Part shown: positions 1-11,404 of the stretch, piece after piece
Numbering within the stretch: position 1 is the first letter of the stretch
Layout of the letters: the number at the start of each line of letters is the position of its first letter
From: Apoda limacodes
Taxonomy: Eukaryota > Arthropoda > Insecta > Lepidoptera > Limacodidae
Length of the DNA stretch: 64,000 nt
NCBI GenBank assembly: GCA_946406115.1
Contig: OX291551.1
Location: forward strand, 4,898,001 to 4,962,000
Direction of reading: 5' to 3'
Notes under the pieces: generated by a model
Databases searched by the model: none
The model's input: only the letters and a program-made list of their open reading frames with translations
Told to the model about the DNA's origin: nothing
Position numbers and translations under genes: made by a program

Positions 1-313
1 ATGCATGATAACTGTCCTGTGCATCGAGTGCATATAGTGCAGGATTGGTTTACTCAACACCCGGACATTACTGTTATTCCTTGGCCTGTAAAATTACCAG
101 ATTTAATTCCCATAGAAAACCTATGAGGTTTGATAGTGCAAAGATGGGACATACGAAATTTAAGAACTGCTAACTAACTAGTCATTAGAGGCTCACTGTG
201 TAGAAATTTGGGACAATATAAGAGGAATAGATATCTGTTCTAATATAGTCGGATCTATGCGGCGGCGCTTGCTTGCAATAATTGAAAAAAATGAAGGTTA
301 TATTAAATACTAA
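1..313 (+). pseudogene. Tc1/mariner-type transposase, C-terminal fragment
   Basis: Frame 1 from the window edge reads as the C-terminal catalytic part of a Tc1/mariner DDE transposase. It starts with HDN (second catalytic Asp), continues IVQDWFTQH, then PWPVKLPDLIPIENL, which contains the third catalytic acid (E). The Trp that normally follows ENL is a TGA stop. A shifted frame further on gives the family's ending (W..I, then a GSMRRRL-like block), terminating at TAA 311-313. At least one stop and one frameshift make it inactive. I count 35 residues between the Asp and the Glu, where classical Tc1 has 34. The 5' part lies outside the window. Confidence 0.85.
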
Positions 314-752
314 AAAATCGGCCAAGTGAGAGTCGGACTCGCGCACGAAGGGTTCCGTACCATTATCTATAAAAACAGCAAAAAAATCACGTTTGTTGTA
401 TGGAAGCCCCCTTAAATTTTTGTTTTATTTTAATTTAATTATTTATTTTTAAGTAACTATATAACTAAATATTCTGTAAATATTTTAAGCGTCTACCTGT
501 TGCCGTTATCAATATCGAGCAAAATCGAACAAAAAAATCACGTTTTCTGTATGGGAGCCCCCTTAAATATTTATTATTTTATTCTGTTTTTTAGTAGTTG
601 TTGTTATAGTGGCAACAGAAATACATCTTCTGTGAACATTTCAACTGTCTAACTATCACGGTTTCTGAGATACAGCCTGGTGACAGACGAACGGACGGAC
701 GGACAGCGGAGTCTTGGTAATAGGGTTTACCCTTTGGGTATGGAACCCTGAA
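314..752 (-). repeat. Lepidopteran interspersed repeat (GGTTCCGTACC family), reversed copy
   Basis: It opens with TCGGCCAAGTGAGAGTCGG and GGGTTCCGTACC and ends with GGACGGACGGACAGCGG, TTTACCCTTTGGGTA and GGAACCC. The same modules occur in the opposite order near 12.7, 14.4 and 58.8 kb. There are no coding signs. The family is very common in moths and butterflies as far as I know; its transposon class cannot be decided from here. Confidence 0.75.
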
Positions 753-976
753 AATAAAGTACTATTTTTCTTACAGATATTATTTTACATTTCAATATAT
801 TTAAGACATAACGTATTTTTTTTACTTCGTTGTTTTTCAAAATATAGCAGCGTCACCGAATGAATGGTGACTTGTATTTTTTTTTATTGTTATGGTTAAG
901 TTTCAATTTTCTTTTTATTACGAAATCAAATACTTAAGCTATAACCATAGGAAATATATATATATATATATAAATT

Positions 977-1239
977 GGAATTACTTTTTCTTATGTTTTG
1001 ACATCTAGTTCTCTCTTTTTGTTTTGTTTGCAAGAATTAAAACACATGCCAACAAATAAAAAAGGTTTTATATTCCTATTCTTATATATATAGGAAAAAA
1101 GAGACATTTATTAAAAATATTATTTATGATTTATAAAATTTTAATAAAAACCTTTTTTATTTGTTTGCATGTGTTTTAATTTTTGCAAACAAAACAAAAA
1201 GAGAGAACTAGATGTCAAAACATAAGAAAAAGTAATTCC
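977..1239. mobile_element. MITE-like inverted repeat
   Basis: About 93 bp at 977-1069 (starting GGAATTACTTTTTCTTATG) recur as a nearly exact reverse complement at 1145-1239. About 75 bp of AT-rich sequence separate the arms. There is no ORF. The shape is that of a miniature inverted-repeat transposable element or foldback element; target-site duplications are not clear because both flanks are AT-rich. Confidence 0.7.
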
Positions 1240-1260
1240 TAACAAAAATACTTAAAACTG

Positions 1261-1400
1261 TAGACATAGACACCTTCTTGCAAAATTTCATCGGAATCTC
1301 GATACGTGCCCGGCGGACTTATATCTACGGTTGTGACTCTTGTGACGCACGACTGGACGGACGGACATGGCGAAACCAAAGTTTCGTCTTTTGCTGTATG
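1261..1400 (-). repeat. Fragment of a lepidopteran repeat
   Basis: The stretch contains TTTCATCGGAATCTCGATACG and later GGACGGACGGACATGGCGAA followed by a pyrimidine-rich run, a layout seen in lepidopteran interspersed repeats with GGAC tetranucleotide cores. It is short and diverged. No gene is evident. Confidence 0.35.
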
Positions 1401-1454
1401 GGCTTAAATACTTGTTTATTCTTAAAATAATTACAGTAATTTTATTCACAAACG

Positions 1455-1720
1455 AGATAATATTTGTCGGATACGTGGCTCTGTGTGTAGTGACCCGACG
1501 CTGAATCGAGGGGCGTGGGTTCGATTTGCGCACAAGACAAACATTTATGTAATGAACATTTGTGTTTTTCTTGGGTCTGGGTGTTTTCTACGTTTAATAT
1601 GTATGTATACCCAAAAAAATATTGTCTGGTATCCATAGCACATGCAATGCTAAGTTTAAAACCAGAGTGCGCTGTTTGTAATTTCCAAAAACATATTTAT
1701 CTCTTAATTACTTATTACAA
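1455..1720 (+). mobile_element. tRNA-type lepidopteran SINE
   Basis: A B-box-like GGGTTCGATTTGCGC is followed by GACAAACATTTATGTAATG, TTGGGTCTGGGTGTTTTCTA and a tail resembling the common lepidopteran SINE body (GTATCCATAGCACATGCAATG). The 5' tRNA-like head is only partly recognisable at GTGGCTCTGTGTGTAGTGAC. Short ORFs across it are accidental. Confidence 0.65.
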
Positions 1721-2060
1721 TTAGACTACTAATCAGGCGAACATGAAGGGCACGATAATCATGACATCAATGTATGAAAGTAAATATGAATAATACAAAA
1801 CATGGGTACGGAACCCTAAAAACACACACATTGACCCGTAAGACTGTTAACATCTGTGCTGGTATCCACATAACATTAGTGATCGTTTGTAGTAAACGTG
1901 TGTTTAGGAGACGTTATGAGCTGTTCCGTCGTCACGAGCTCACGTTATCGGTAATTCTATCAGATTGAGCATTAATCAAGCCGCGTCTCATTGTCGTCCA
2001 TTAATCTAGTCTCACCAGTGGATGACAAAATTTCGAACAGATTATAAAGCGTTTTATTAA

Positions 2061-3548
2061 CAACTAGCTTTTACCTGTGACTTCGCTTGCATCAAATTTA
2101 AATTAATGCATCCTTTCTATGGTGCTGTACCATTATGTTAGGAGGCAACTAAAATCAAAAATGTACGGCATATATATATAATATATAAAACTTAGTTTAG
2201 ACGGTAAGCAGATTTTTTTTTGTAAATTAGTAAAAAAACATTAAAAATTTTAGTTACTAGCTCACCGCCATAAAATCACGAAACTGAATAATTTAGAGAT
2301 TTTTTTTCTAATTAAAACGAAAAGACCATGTAAATAATATTAAACTAATAAATTGAAATTGCTATCTTAAAGATTATACAGTTAAGGATATTTTCCTATC
2401 AATATGTGTGTAAATCAGCTAATACGACTATCATTTTTACATCTGTGTGCGTAATTTTGGTGTTACCAACCTTAAGGTGATTACCCCGAATTGGGGAGTT
2501 CATACTTTTATTTGGTACTACAATTTATTTTCACTTTCGATGACCCCTGTGGTGACACATTATTTTGAGATAGAACGTTAGTCTTAAATACGAAGGTTTC
2601 CTTCTTCTAATAATCTGTTGACCATGGCCATGTAATGCATGTTAAAACATTAAAGTATGTTCCAAATATTATAGTCTGTAGTGCTAAAATATAGATTGGT
2701 GTACAAAATAAAATCCGTTCTTCTCTGCCATGGCATCAGTGCGCGCTGTGTTCGTTATTCATAGGTCCCGCCAAGTGACAACAGCCGTGTTTTGTTGATA
2801 AGATTTTTTTTTAGCATAGAAATCTATCGCATCACAGAGCCATTGAAATCGTTTTGTTCGCTAAATATCAAGAAACAAAATAGCTGTTCACTATTTTTTA
2901 CCTCCTGAGCATGTGCAGCCAATGCGTTAAATGCGGACTGTAAGTGCCGCCAAATTTAACATAGAGCGCATTCATTTTTAGTCAACAGTTAGATGGAATG
3001 CGTGCGTAGAGAGCATAGAGCACATTCAATACGTAAATATAAAAATTACTAAATTTCTTTTGCGAAAGTGATATTGCTGATATTGTTAGAGCAGCCCGCA
3101 GGAATCGGATCACAATGCTATTGTATAAATTTGTACAATTTACTCAATTAACATTTACTATGAATCTTATACTCGTCAGTTTTGTAAGTTACAGTGTCAA
3201 TTTATTACCACAGGTACTACGGCGCCTATTCAAAAAAACCCTCTTAAATTTTTAGTTTTTGCTTTTATATTTTTATTATTAGTTGGGAAATTCGCATACG
3301 TAACACATATTCAGAGAAAATTTCAAGCTTTTGCCTACTTCGAGCTCTTTAAAGGTTAGCACGCTTCGGGTAGGGACACAATCAGGGAGTTTAATTAATA
3401 AACTATATAGTATTTTAATCTCAATTTACACAGGAAATATAAAGATTATATATAATATGTTATTTAAAAATAATCAATAAAATTAAAAGATTTTAGTATA
3501 ACATTTTATTAGTTATCCAAAAGAAAATCAAACAAAAATCATTATAGC
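2061..3548. other. No gene seen; short repeat fragment at the left end
   Basis: The first 50 bp (CTAGCTTTTACCTGTGACTT) resemble the lepidopteran CTAGCTTTTGCCCGCGACTT repeat. The rest is AT-rich DNA without long ORFs, RNA genes or tandem structure that I could recognise. Confidence 0.5.
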
Positions 3549-3552
3549 TTAA

Positions 3553-5856
3553 GGGCCAGTTGAAAGCTACCTGTATGTATTTGACCGGACCTGGGGTTTT
3601 GTACAGTGAGGCCCCTATACCTACCATATATGAGATGGGGGGTCACTAAGCCCCAAGTGGTGGACGCGGCGCGCGGTCATGTAAGACAGTTATCGATTTT
3701 TCGCGAAATTTAAATGCATTTGACAACGTCTGCCGTTTTGAAATTTGATAATATATTAATATTATTATCTAAAAACAAAATGGCAGACCATTATCGCGCG
3801 TTTAGCATAGTGGCAGAGAGATTTAAACGTGCTAAAAAACTTAAATTTTGAATTTAATTGACCAGATCTGCCATTGATATATTTTATTAATTAGGGTCTT
3901 GAAAACTTATATTGATCACGGCAGACGACTTCATTGAATACACACATCAGCAGACAACAAAATCTTAGTAGTCCATTGAAATGTTACATGAGCTTTGTAT
4001 TCTCTTCTATTTTTCTATTCTATTTTTGAGACATGTATTGCCTGTAATTTTTTTTTATTTCATTAATATAAAAAGCTATTACAGCGCTCCAAAGTTGATC
4101 GGGTTCATCAATGCTCATGATAATCCGGTCAAAACGAAATGTTTAACTTTTTTTTTTACTGTAAATATATTCTTAAAATGTTTTTGTTAAATTCGTACAA
4201 CTTAATTTATTCATTCCTAACTCTTTTGAGTAGGCCTACTCCACGGACATCTTGCTTATAAGGTAATCCTCGAGATCATAATATTTTCAATTACTTATTA
4301 GCTAGCTACTCTAATCTACTTTTCTTCGATGGTCCAGGCTGTGCTCTGAATCTAAATCAACGTCAAATGTGAAAGTTTGTGGAATGACAAGAGTTAAAAT
4401 TGGAGTCATAGTTCCAAGCCTCCAGCACCCCCCGATCTCAAGAAATTAATTTTCTGCAGATGCAAAGAAAACTGTGGAAGCATGTGTGGCTGCAGAAAAG
4501 CAAGCCTTAAATACTCTACAGTACGCCTCCATTGTTCTGGTGAAACATGCAGCAACATTATGGAAATGTCAAAGTTAATGGAAGAAAATGAATTCGAAGA
4601 TGAGCTTCCAACTATGACTCCAATTTTAACTCCTGTCATTCCTCAAACTTTTACATTTGACGTCGATTTAGATTCTGAGCCACAGCCTGGACCATCGAAG
4701 AAAAGAAGATTAGAGTAGTTAGCTAATAAGTTATTGAAAATATTATGATGTCGAGGATTACCTTATAAGCAAGATGTCCGTGGAGTAGGCCTACTGGAGA
4801 TACCACGTAAAAAAACGCGCCTACAAACTCTACCTCATAGGTGGCGGAGAAAAGAGCTAGGAATGAATAAGTAAAGTTGTACGAATTTAACAAAAATTTT
4901 TAAGAATATATTTACATTAAAAAAAAATCAAAAATAAGTTAAACATTTCGTTTTGACCGGATTCTCATAAGCATTCACGAACCCGGTCAACTTTGGAGCG
5001 CTGTAACAGCATTTTTAATGAATAAAATTAAAAAAAATTAGAGGGAAAAAATTTTCCTCAAAAGATCATCTACAAGATTGGTCTGAAGTAATTATTTGTA
5101 AAATGTATAAAAATAAAGTTATAGAGCAAAAAAGAAAATTTTTATTAAAAAACTCACACTTTTTTGCTTATAACTTCTTTAATTTTTAATTTAGGGCAAA
5201 AAGTTACATAAAACATATTTGTAGGTAAAACAATTTGCTTGAAATAATGTCTAACGATTTTTTTGTAAGACGCATAGTTTCCGAGATATCGCGAAAAAGT
5301 GTTTTCACCCTTTTTTCCAAGATTGCGGGCGGGGTACAAGGGTGGCGACCCCACAAACTTGAGGTTAAGCTTCTATTGACCCCCCACACATGTCCCAAAA
5401 AAAATTGCATCCTCTAAAAAATGCAAAGCTCATGTAACATTTCAATAGACTACTAAGATTTTGGTGTCTGCTGATGTGTGTACTCAATGAAGTCGTCTGC
5501 CGTGATCAATATAAGTTTTCAAGACTCTAATTAATAAAATATATCAATGGCAGATCTGGTGAATTAAATTAAAAATTTAACTTTTTTTAGCACTTTTAAA
5601 TCTGTCTGCCACAATGCTAAACGCGCGATAATGGTCTGCCATTGTTGTTTTTTGATAAAAATAATAATATATTATCAAATTTTAAAACGGCAGACGTGGT
5701 CAAATGCATTTAAAATTCGCGAAAAATCGATATCTGTCTTACCTGACCGCGCGCCGCCACTTGGGGCTTAGTGACCCCCCATCTCATATATGGTAGGTAT
5801 AGGGGCCTCACTGCCAGGTCCGGTCAAATACATACATACAGGCTTTCCGCTGGCTC
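3553..5856. mobile_element. Foldback DNA transposon flanked by TTAA
   Basis: Termini GGGCCAG..GAAAGC and GC..TTTCCGCTGGCTC lie directly inside TTAA at 3549-3552 and 5857-5860. The left 0.85 kb is an imperfect inverted copy of the right 1.2 kb. The right arm has extra blocks, for example 4798-4860 and about 5030-5420, which the left arm lacks. The unique centre (about 4413-4610) carries the cysteine-rich coding tail listed separately. The layout suggests that the 3' end of a larger autonomous element was duplicated as its own inverted mirror. TTAA targets suggest a piggyBac-like or Sola-like superfamily; no transposase is present to decide. Confidence 0.7.
4410..4718 (+). pseudogene. C-terminal tail of a CXC (tesmin/TSO1-like) cysteine-rich protein
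   Basis: The open frame reads SSKPPAPPDLKKLIFC, then CRCKENCGSMCGCRKASLK, then a CSGETCSN block and an acidic tail that ends in GPSKKRRLE before the stop. This Cys pattern matches CXC/CRC DNA-binding domains found at the end of many arthropod mobile-element-associated proteins. Two positions expected to be Cys between LK and the CSG block read as Tyr and Arg. Upstream the frame closes immediately where the inverted copy of the element begins, so the N-terminal part is missing. The tail runs into the right inverted arm. It is a transposon-derived remnant; the parent family is not certain. Confidence 0.55.
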
Positions 5857-6014
5857 TTAAGCTATTACAAGTACATTAAATGAATAACTTATATTACTGA
5901 TTGTCTCAGAATATTACAAAAACAATGCATATTACACTCGCCCTATAATTTTACACACCCAATGGCGCGTGTGCGTACACCGTCTTGCTAATAAAGTACC
6001 TAGTATTAGGTAAC

Positions 6015-6050
6015 TATATAAAGAGTCCAAAACGTGACGTTAACGTCACA
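6015..6050 (+). promoter_or_regulatory. TATA box plus 16-bp CRE-like palindrome (possible core promoter)
   Basis: TATATAAAG at 6015-6023 is followed by GTGACGTTAACGTCAC at 6034-6049, an uninterrupted palindrome made of two CRE-like half sites. A TCACAGTT initiator-like sequence sits about 30 nt from the TATA start. The spacing fits a Pol II core promoter, but no gene downstream can be identified. It is mirrored at 7960-7994 by the large palindrome. Confidence 0.3.
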
Positions 6051-6886
6051 GTTCGTTGTTAAGAAAAGATATTTTATCAAATTATTTATGTATTTTAAGA
6101 TACGGTAATTAATTAATTTCATAGTTCATAAAATACATGATAAGCAGGTACTACTTTTTCTATTGATATTTACATCTAACTGTTATGTTTTTTTTTTATT
6201 TTAACATTGCAGAGGTCCGGGGTAAAGGTTTATGTTCTATAGGTACAATGTGTCACAGAAGTCATTAATACATAAATACTATATCAACCTGAAATACTGT
6301 AATGTATGTAAGTGACGTAAGGTGAAAAATATGTATTTTCGTTTTAGTATTCGCCTTACTAAACTTGGGACGGGAAATGAAGGTACCTACAGACTTGGCA
6401 ACACAGACAGAAAAACATTTGTTGTTTGTTTTGCGAATAATTATTTTGCAAACTTAGTTTGTATCTCAAATTTAGCAAGCAGGTTAGTGTGATAACTTGT
6501 GAACAGTGATTTTTTATCATCAACCTTTTTTTTGTCAATAGTTTAGCACGATTTATTGGAAAAATCGTCCTTATTATTACTTTACGCGGGAGCACAGTTC
6601 GCGTCGATGCACTGATTACGTATGATGTAGTGAGACGGCCAGTACATTAAAATTAAGTACTCGAATCGGCTCGTTTTGTGTGCCCGAACACGGTATCTAG
6701 ACGTATAAGTAATCTTTGGGTATGCATGATACAATCTTTGAGTAGTCTTGGTCCATATGTACTATGTGATATGTCCAATATCCAATAGCATAACCAGCTT
6801 TTGCTAGCAGCTCCGCCCACGCAAAATTCGGTTATTTTCGCGGGATTACTCTTTGATTACAGTTAAAAGTTTGCTATAGCAACCTA

Positions 6887-7122
6887 CAGTCCATTCACGG
6901 GATTCGGTTATAGTTATTTCTGCGGACCGGTGTGAAGTTAGCGGCCTAAGTATGCGGCCTTTTATAATCCGACCAAATTAAAAAGTAAGGGATTTTAATG
7001 AAATAATTTACTGAATTAAACGGATATAACAATAAATAGACAAAAATAATGAGAAACCGGACAAAAATTAAACAAATATATATATATAATTTAAATAATA
7101 AAAGAATAAAAGTTAAAGAAAA
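6887..7122. repeat. Spacer of the large palindrome, a repeat fragment
   Basis: These 236 bp separate the two arms. They contain GTGAAGTTAGCGGCC, ATAATCCGACCAAATT and an AT-rich tail. A diverged copy lies in opposite orientation at 9786-9953, immediately outside the right arm, so the spacer is itself a dispersed repeat. It has an internal short duplication (GCGGCC twice) that the other copy lacks. Confidence 0.75.
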
Positions 7123-9785
7123 TAGGTTGCTATAGCAAACTTTTAACTGTAATCAAAGAGTAATCCCGCGAAAATAACCGAATTTTGCGTGGGCGGAGCT
7201 GCTAGCAAAAGCTGGTTATGCTATTGGATATTGGACATATCACATAGTACATATGGACCAAGACTACTCAAAGATTGTATCATGCATACCCAAAGATTAC
7301 TTATACGTCTAGATACCGTGTTCGGGCACACAAAACGAGCCGATTCGAGTACTTAATTTTAATGTACTGGCCGTCTCACTACATCATACGTAATCAGTGC
7401 ATCGACGCGAACTGTGCTCCCGCGTAAAGTAATAATAAGGACGATTTTTCCAATAAATCGTGCTAAACTATTGACAAAAAAAAGGTTGATGATAAAAAAT
7501 CACTGTTCACAAGTTATCACACTAACCTGCTTGCTAAATTTGAGATACAAACTAAGTTTGCAAAATAATTATTCGCAAAACAAACAACAAATGTTTTTCT
7601 GTCTGTGTTGCCAAGTCTGTAGGTACCTTCATTTCCCGTCCCAAGTTTAGTAAGGCGAATACTAAAACGAAAATACATATTTTTCACCTTACGTCACTTA
7701 CATACATTACAGTATTTCAGGTTGATATAGTATTTATGTATTAATGACTTCTGTGACACATTGTACCTATAGAACATAAACCTTTACCCCGGACCTCTGC
7801 AATGTTAAAATAAAAAAAAAACATAACAGTTAGATGTAAATATCAATAGAAAAAGTAGTACCTGCTTATCATGTATTTTATGAACTATGAAATTAATTAA
7901 TTACCGTATCTTAAAATACATAAATAATTTGATAAAATATCTTTTCTTAACAACGAACTGTGACGTTAACGTCACGTTTTGGACTCTTTATATAGTTACC
8001 TAATACTAGGTACTTTATTAGCAAGACGGTGTACGCACACGCGCCATTGGGTGTGTAAAATTATAGGGCGAGTGTAATATGCATTGTTTTTGTAATATTC
8101 TGAGACAATCAGTAATATAAGTTATTCATTTAATGTACTTGTAATAGCTTAAGAGCCAGCGGAAAGCCTGTATGTATGTATTTGACCGGACCTGGCAGTG
8201 AGGCCCCTATACCTACCATATATGAGATGGGGGGTCACTAAGCCCCAAGTGGCGGCGCGCGGTCAGGTAAGACAGATATCGATTTTTCGCGAATTTTAAA
8301 TGCATTTGACCACGTCTGCCGTTTTAAAATTTGATAATATATTATTATTTTTATCAAAAAACAACAATGGCAGACCATTATCGCGCGTTTAGCATTGTGG
8401 CAGACAGATTTAAAAGTGCTGAAAAAAGTTAAATTTTTAATTTAATTCACCAGATCTGCCATTGATATATTTTATTAATTAGAGTCTTGAAAACTTATAT
8501 TGATCACGGCAGACGACTTCATTGAGTACACACATCAGCAGACACCAAAATCTTAGTAGTCTATTGAAATGTTACATGAGCTTTGCATTTTTTAGAGGAT
8601 GCAATTTTTTTTGGGACATGTGTGGGGGGTCAATAGAAGCTTAACCTCAAGTTTGTGGGGTCGCCACCCTTGTACCCCGCCCGCAATCTTGGAAAAAAGG
8701 GTGAAAACACTTTTTCGCGATATCTCGGAAACTATGCGTCTTACAAAAAAATCGTTAGACATTATTTCAAGCAAATTGTTTTACCTACAAATATGTTTTA
8801 TGTAACTTTTTGCCCTAAATTAAAAATTAAAGAAGTTATAAGCAAAAAAGTGTGAGTTTTTTAATAAAAATTTTCTTTTTTGCTCTATAACTTTATTTTT
8901 ATACATTTTACAAATAATTACTTCAGACCAATCTTGTAGATGATCTTTTGAGGAAAATTTTTTCCCTCTAATTTTTTTTAATTTTATTCATTAAAAATGC
9001 TGTTACAGCGCTCCAAAGTTGACCGGGTTCGTGAATGCTCATGAGAATCCGGTCAAAACGAAATGTTTAACTTATTTTTGATTTTTTTTTAATGTAAATA
9101 TATTCTTAAAAATTTTTGTTAAATTCGTACAACTTTACTTATTCATTCCTAGCTCTTTTCTCCGCCACCTATGAGGTAGAGTTTGTAGGCGCGTTTTTTT
9201 ACGTGGTATCTCCAGTAGGCCTACTCCACGGACATCTTGCTTATAAGGTAATCCTCGACATCATAATATTTTCAATAACTTATTAGCTAACTACTCTAAT
9301 CTTCTTTTCTTCGATGGTCCAGGCTGTGGCTCAGAATCTAAATCGACGTCAAATGTAAAAGTTTGAGGAATGACAGGAGTTAAAATTGGAGTCATAGTTG
9401 GAAGCTCATCTTCGAATTCATTTTCTTCCATTAACTTTGACATTTCCATAATGTTGCTGCATGTTTCACCAGAACAATGGAGGCGTACTGTAGAGTATTT
9501 AAGGCTTGCTTTTCTGCAGCCACACATGCTTCCACAGTTTTCTTTGCATCTGCAGAAAATTAATTTCTTGAGATCGGGGGGTGCTGGAGGCTTGGAACTA
9601 TGACTCCAATTTTAACTCTTGTCATTCCACAAACTTTCACATTTGACGTTGATTTAGATTCAGAGCACAGCCTGGACCATCGAAGAAAAGTAGATTAGAG
9701 TAGCTAGCTAATAAGTAATTGAAAATATTATGATCTCGAGGATTACCTTATAAGCAAGATGTCCGTGGAGTAGGCCTACTCAAAA
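7123..9785 (-). repeat. Right arm of the 2.66-kb palindrome
   Basis: Exact-looking reverse complement of 4224-6886. It contains an inverted copy of the TTAA element starting at TTAA 8149-8152 and cut off at 9785, so only the part corresponding to 4224-5856 is present. A possible mirrored promoter (TATA plus CRE palindrome) lies at 7960-7994. Confidence 0.93.
9291..9599 (-). pseudogene. Second, mirrored copy of the CXC-protein tail
   Basis: Reverse-strand duplicate of the coding tail at 4410-4718, identical in translation, produced by the palindrome. It carries the same CRCKENCGSMCGC core, the same Tyr and Arg replacements and the same acidic end. It has no independent promoter or N-terminal part. 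Confidence 0.55.
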
Positions 9786-9990
9786 TTTATTTTCTTATTA
9801 ATTAAATTATATATATATTTGTTTAATTTTTAACCGGTTTCTCATTATTTTGGTCTATTTATTGTTATATCCGTTTTAATTCAGTAAATTATTTCATTAA
9901 AATCCTTTACTTTTTAATTTGGTCGGATTATAAAAGGCCGCTAACTTCACATCGGTTTTCTGCGGGAACTTTCAAATTTTCCGGGATACA
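9786..9990 (-). repeat. Inverted, diverged copy of the palindrome spacer plus repeat end
   Basis: The reverse complement of 9786-9953 matches 6930-7110 with scattered substitutions and small indels. It continues into TTTCTGCGGGAACTTTC and TTCCGGGATACAAAGTA, typical of the CCCGCGGGA lepidopteran repeat family. It directly abuts the right palindrome arm. Confidence 0.7.
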
Positions 9991-11404
9991 AAGTATGTAC
10001 TACGTCTTTTTAGCCTTTTTTGTTCAAATTGGAAAAACAGCTAGATTTTTATTTATTACTTTGTACTTTGTTATTAGAATTACTTTGTTAAACTTTCTCC
10101 CATTGACGCTGTAATGTTAATTATACTAGCAATATTGAAAAATAACATCAAGGTAATACAGAGCACAACAGCTAGCCATGAAAATAAAATGAAAGATAAA
10201 AGTGCACAAGCACCTTGTAGAGCAGCCGTTTGCGGTTGAGTTTGAAGTGTGTAGCCGGCATAAGCCGTGCATATTGACTCTGTGCCAAGTATCAAGCTCG
10301 TTCTTTCCATGTATATTTCGTCGGGTTTTCGCTATAGGTGCCTGGTACATAAATTACTATTATGTCCGGGAAAATTATTTAGTTATATTTTATATATTTT
10401 CTTCTTTTACAATACGTCCTTACAGTTTTTATATCTGTTACGTAAAAATCAAACGTCTAGCTGTCAACATAGCAATACAGTCTTTTACGTTTTAAGGGAC
10501 TAAGAAAGACAGTTGTTTCGTCCTAGTGACGGGTAAAGCGAAATGCAACTAAGATTAAAATCTATGAGGGGATATAAGATGATAAGTATCAGAGGAACAA
10601 AAAAAAATGACAGGATCTAAAACTCTAAATTAAACACCTCACTTCTTTCGTGGATAAACAACATAAAATACTACAACACTTTACGCACATAAATATTATA
10701 AAATATATATATTATAAATACTGTAATGCTTATAGCGTTAAACGAAGAAAAATAATGCTAACATTGGAATAACCTACAAAGTTAATTATTTTTTAGGTTA
10801 TTTATCGGATCTACAACGACAACGACTTGACGACGAATAGTGCTACCAGAAAAACGCTACCCTGGCCGGGACGAATAAACAGTATTATATTTTTTTTATA
10901 TCTAGTCAGTACGAAACGATCCCCAAGAAAGTGCTCCTTTAAAAAAGGGTTTAAAATACATGTAAGTTGTTTTTAGACTGTTTTGCGGAAAAAAAATGTT
11001 TTGATCGAAATCTGTTAACAAGTTCTTGAAAAATCGATCATAATAATATTAACCAATAGCGTAGGGTTGCTGATTGGCAACCATTCATAGCGCTGCTGCA
11101 ATACAGTGCAGCAATAGAAAAATATTTTAAGTGATGTACAAGACCAAATATGTTAAGTATCGATATATTTACTAGGCTATGTATTGCACCGCGTCTAATT
11201 ACGTAGGTATTATATACCGCAGCGACTTACTTTTTGTTTGACTTTGTTTGTATATTTCATGAGTGTCGATCACAACAAAAGGTTTAATCGCTAAAACCAT
11301 TGTTAATCGAATCGACAGACGGAATCAATGCGGGAACTAACGATTTTTCTTGATTGTTATCTTCATGTATATGCGCGATATTTGGTTACGATTAGATATA
11401 TTTT
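9991..11404. other. No gene recognised
   Basis: AT-rich DNA with short ORFs only. A 76-codon minus-strand ORF near 10080-10310 encodes a hydrophobic stretch, but it overlaps plus-strand ORFs of similar length and has no motif I recognise. Confidence 0.5.

Larger units (their letters stand above)
4224..6886 (+). repeat. Left arm of a 2.66-kb nearly perfect palindrome
   Basis: This arm is the reverse complement of 7123-9785. Paired positions sum to 14009 throughout (for example ORFs at 4482-4718 and 9291-9527, 5154-5354 and 8655-8855, 6359-6595 and 7414-7650, each translating identically). In the stretches I compared base by base I noticed one mismatch, near 5594 versus 8415. The outer edge falls inside the TTAA element and the inner edge at CAACCTA. 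It holds most of the TTAA element, AT-rich sequence with no recognised gene, and at 6787-6886 a piece of the CTAGC/CCCGCG repeat family. Confidence 0.93.

Noticed and set aside
10080..10350. Overlapping minus-strand ORFs with a hydrophobic segment as a small membrane protein
   Set aside because: Comparable ORFs exist on the opposite strand over the same bases, and no motif or splice context supports either.
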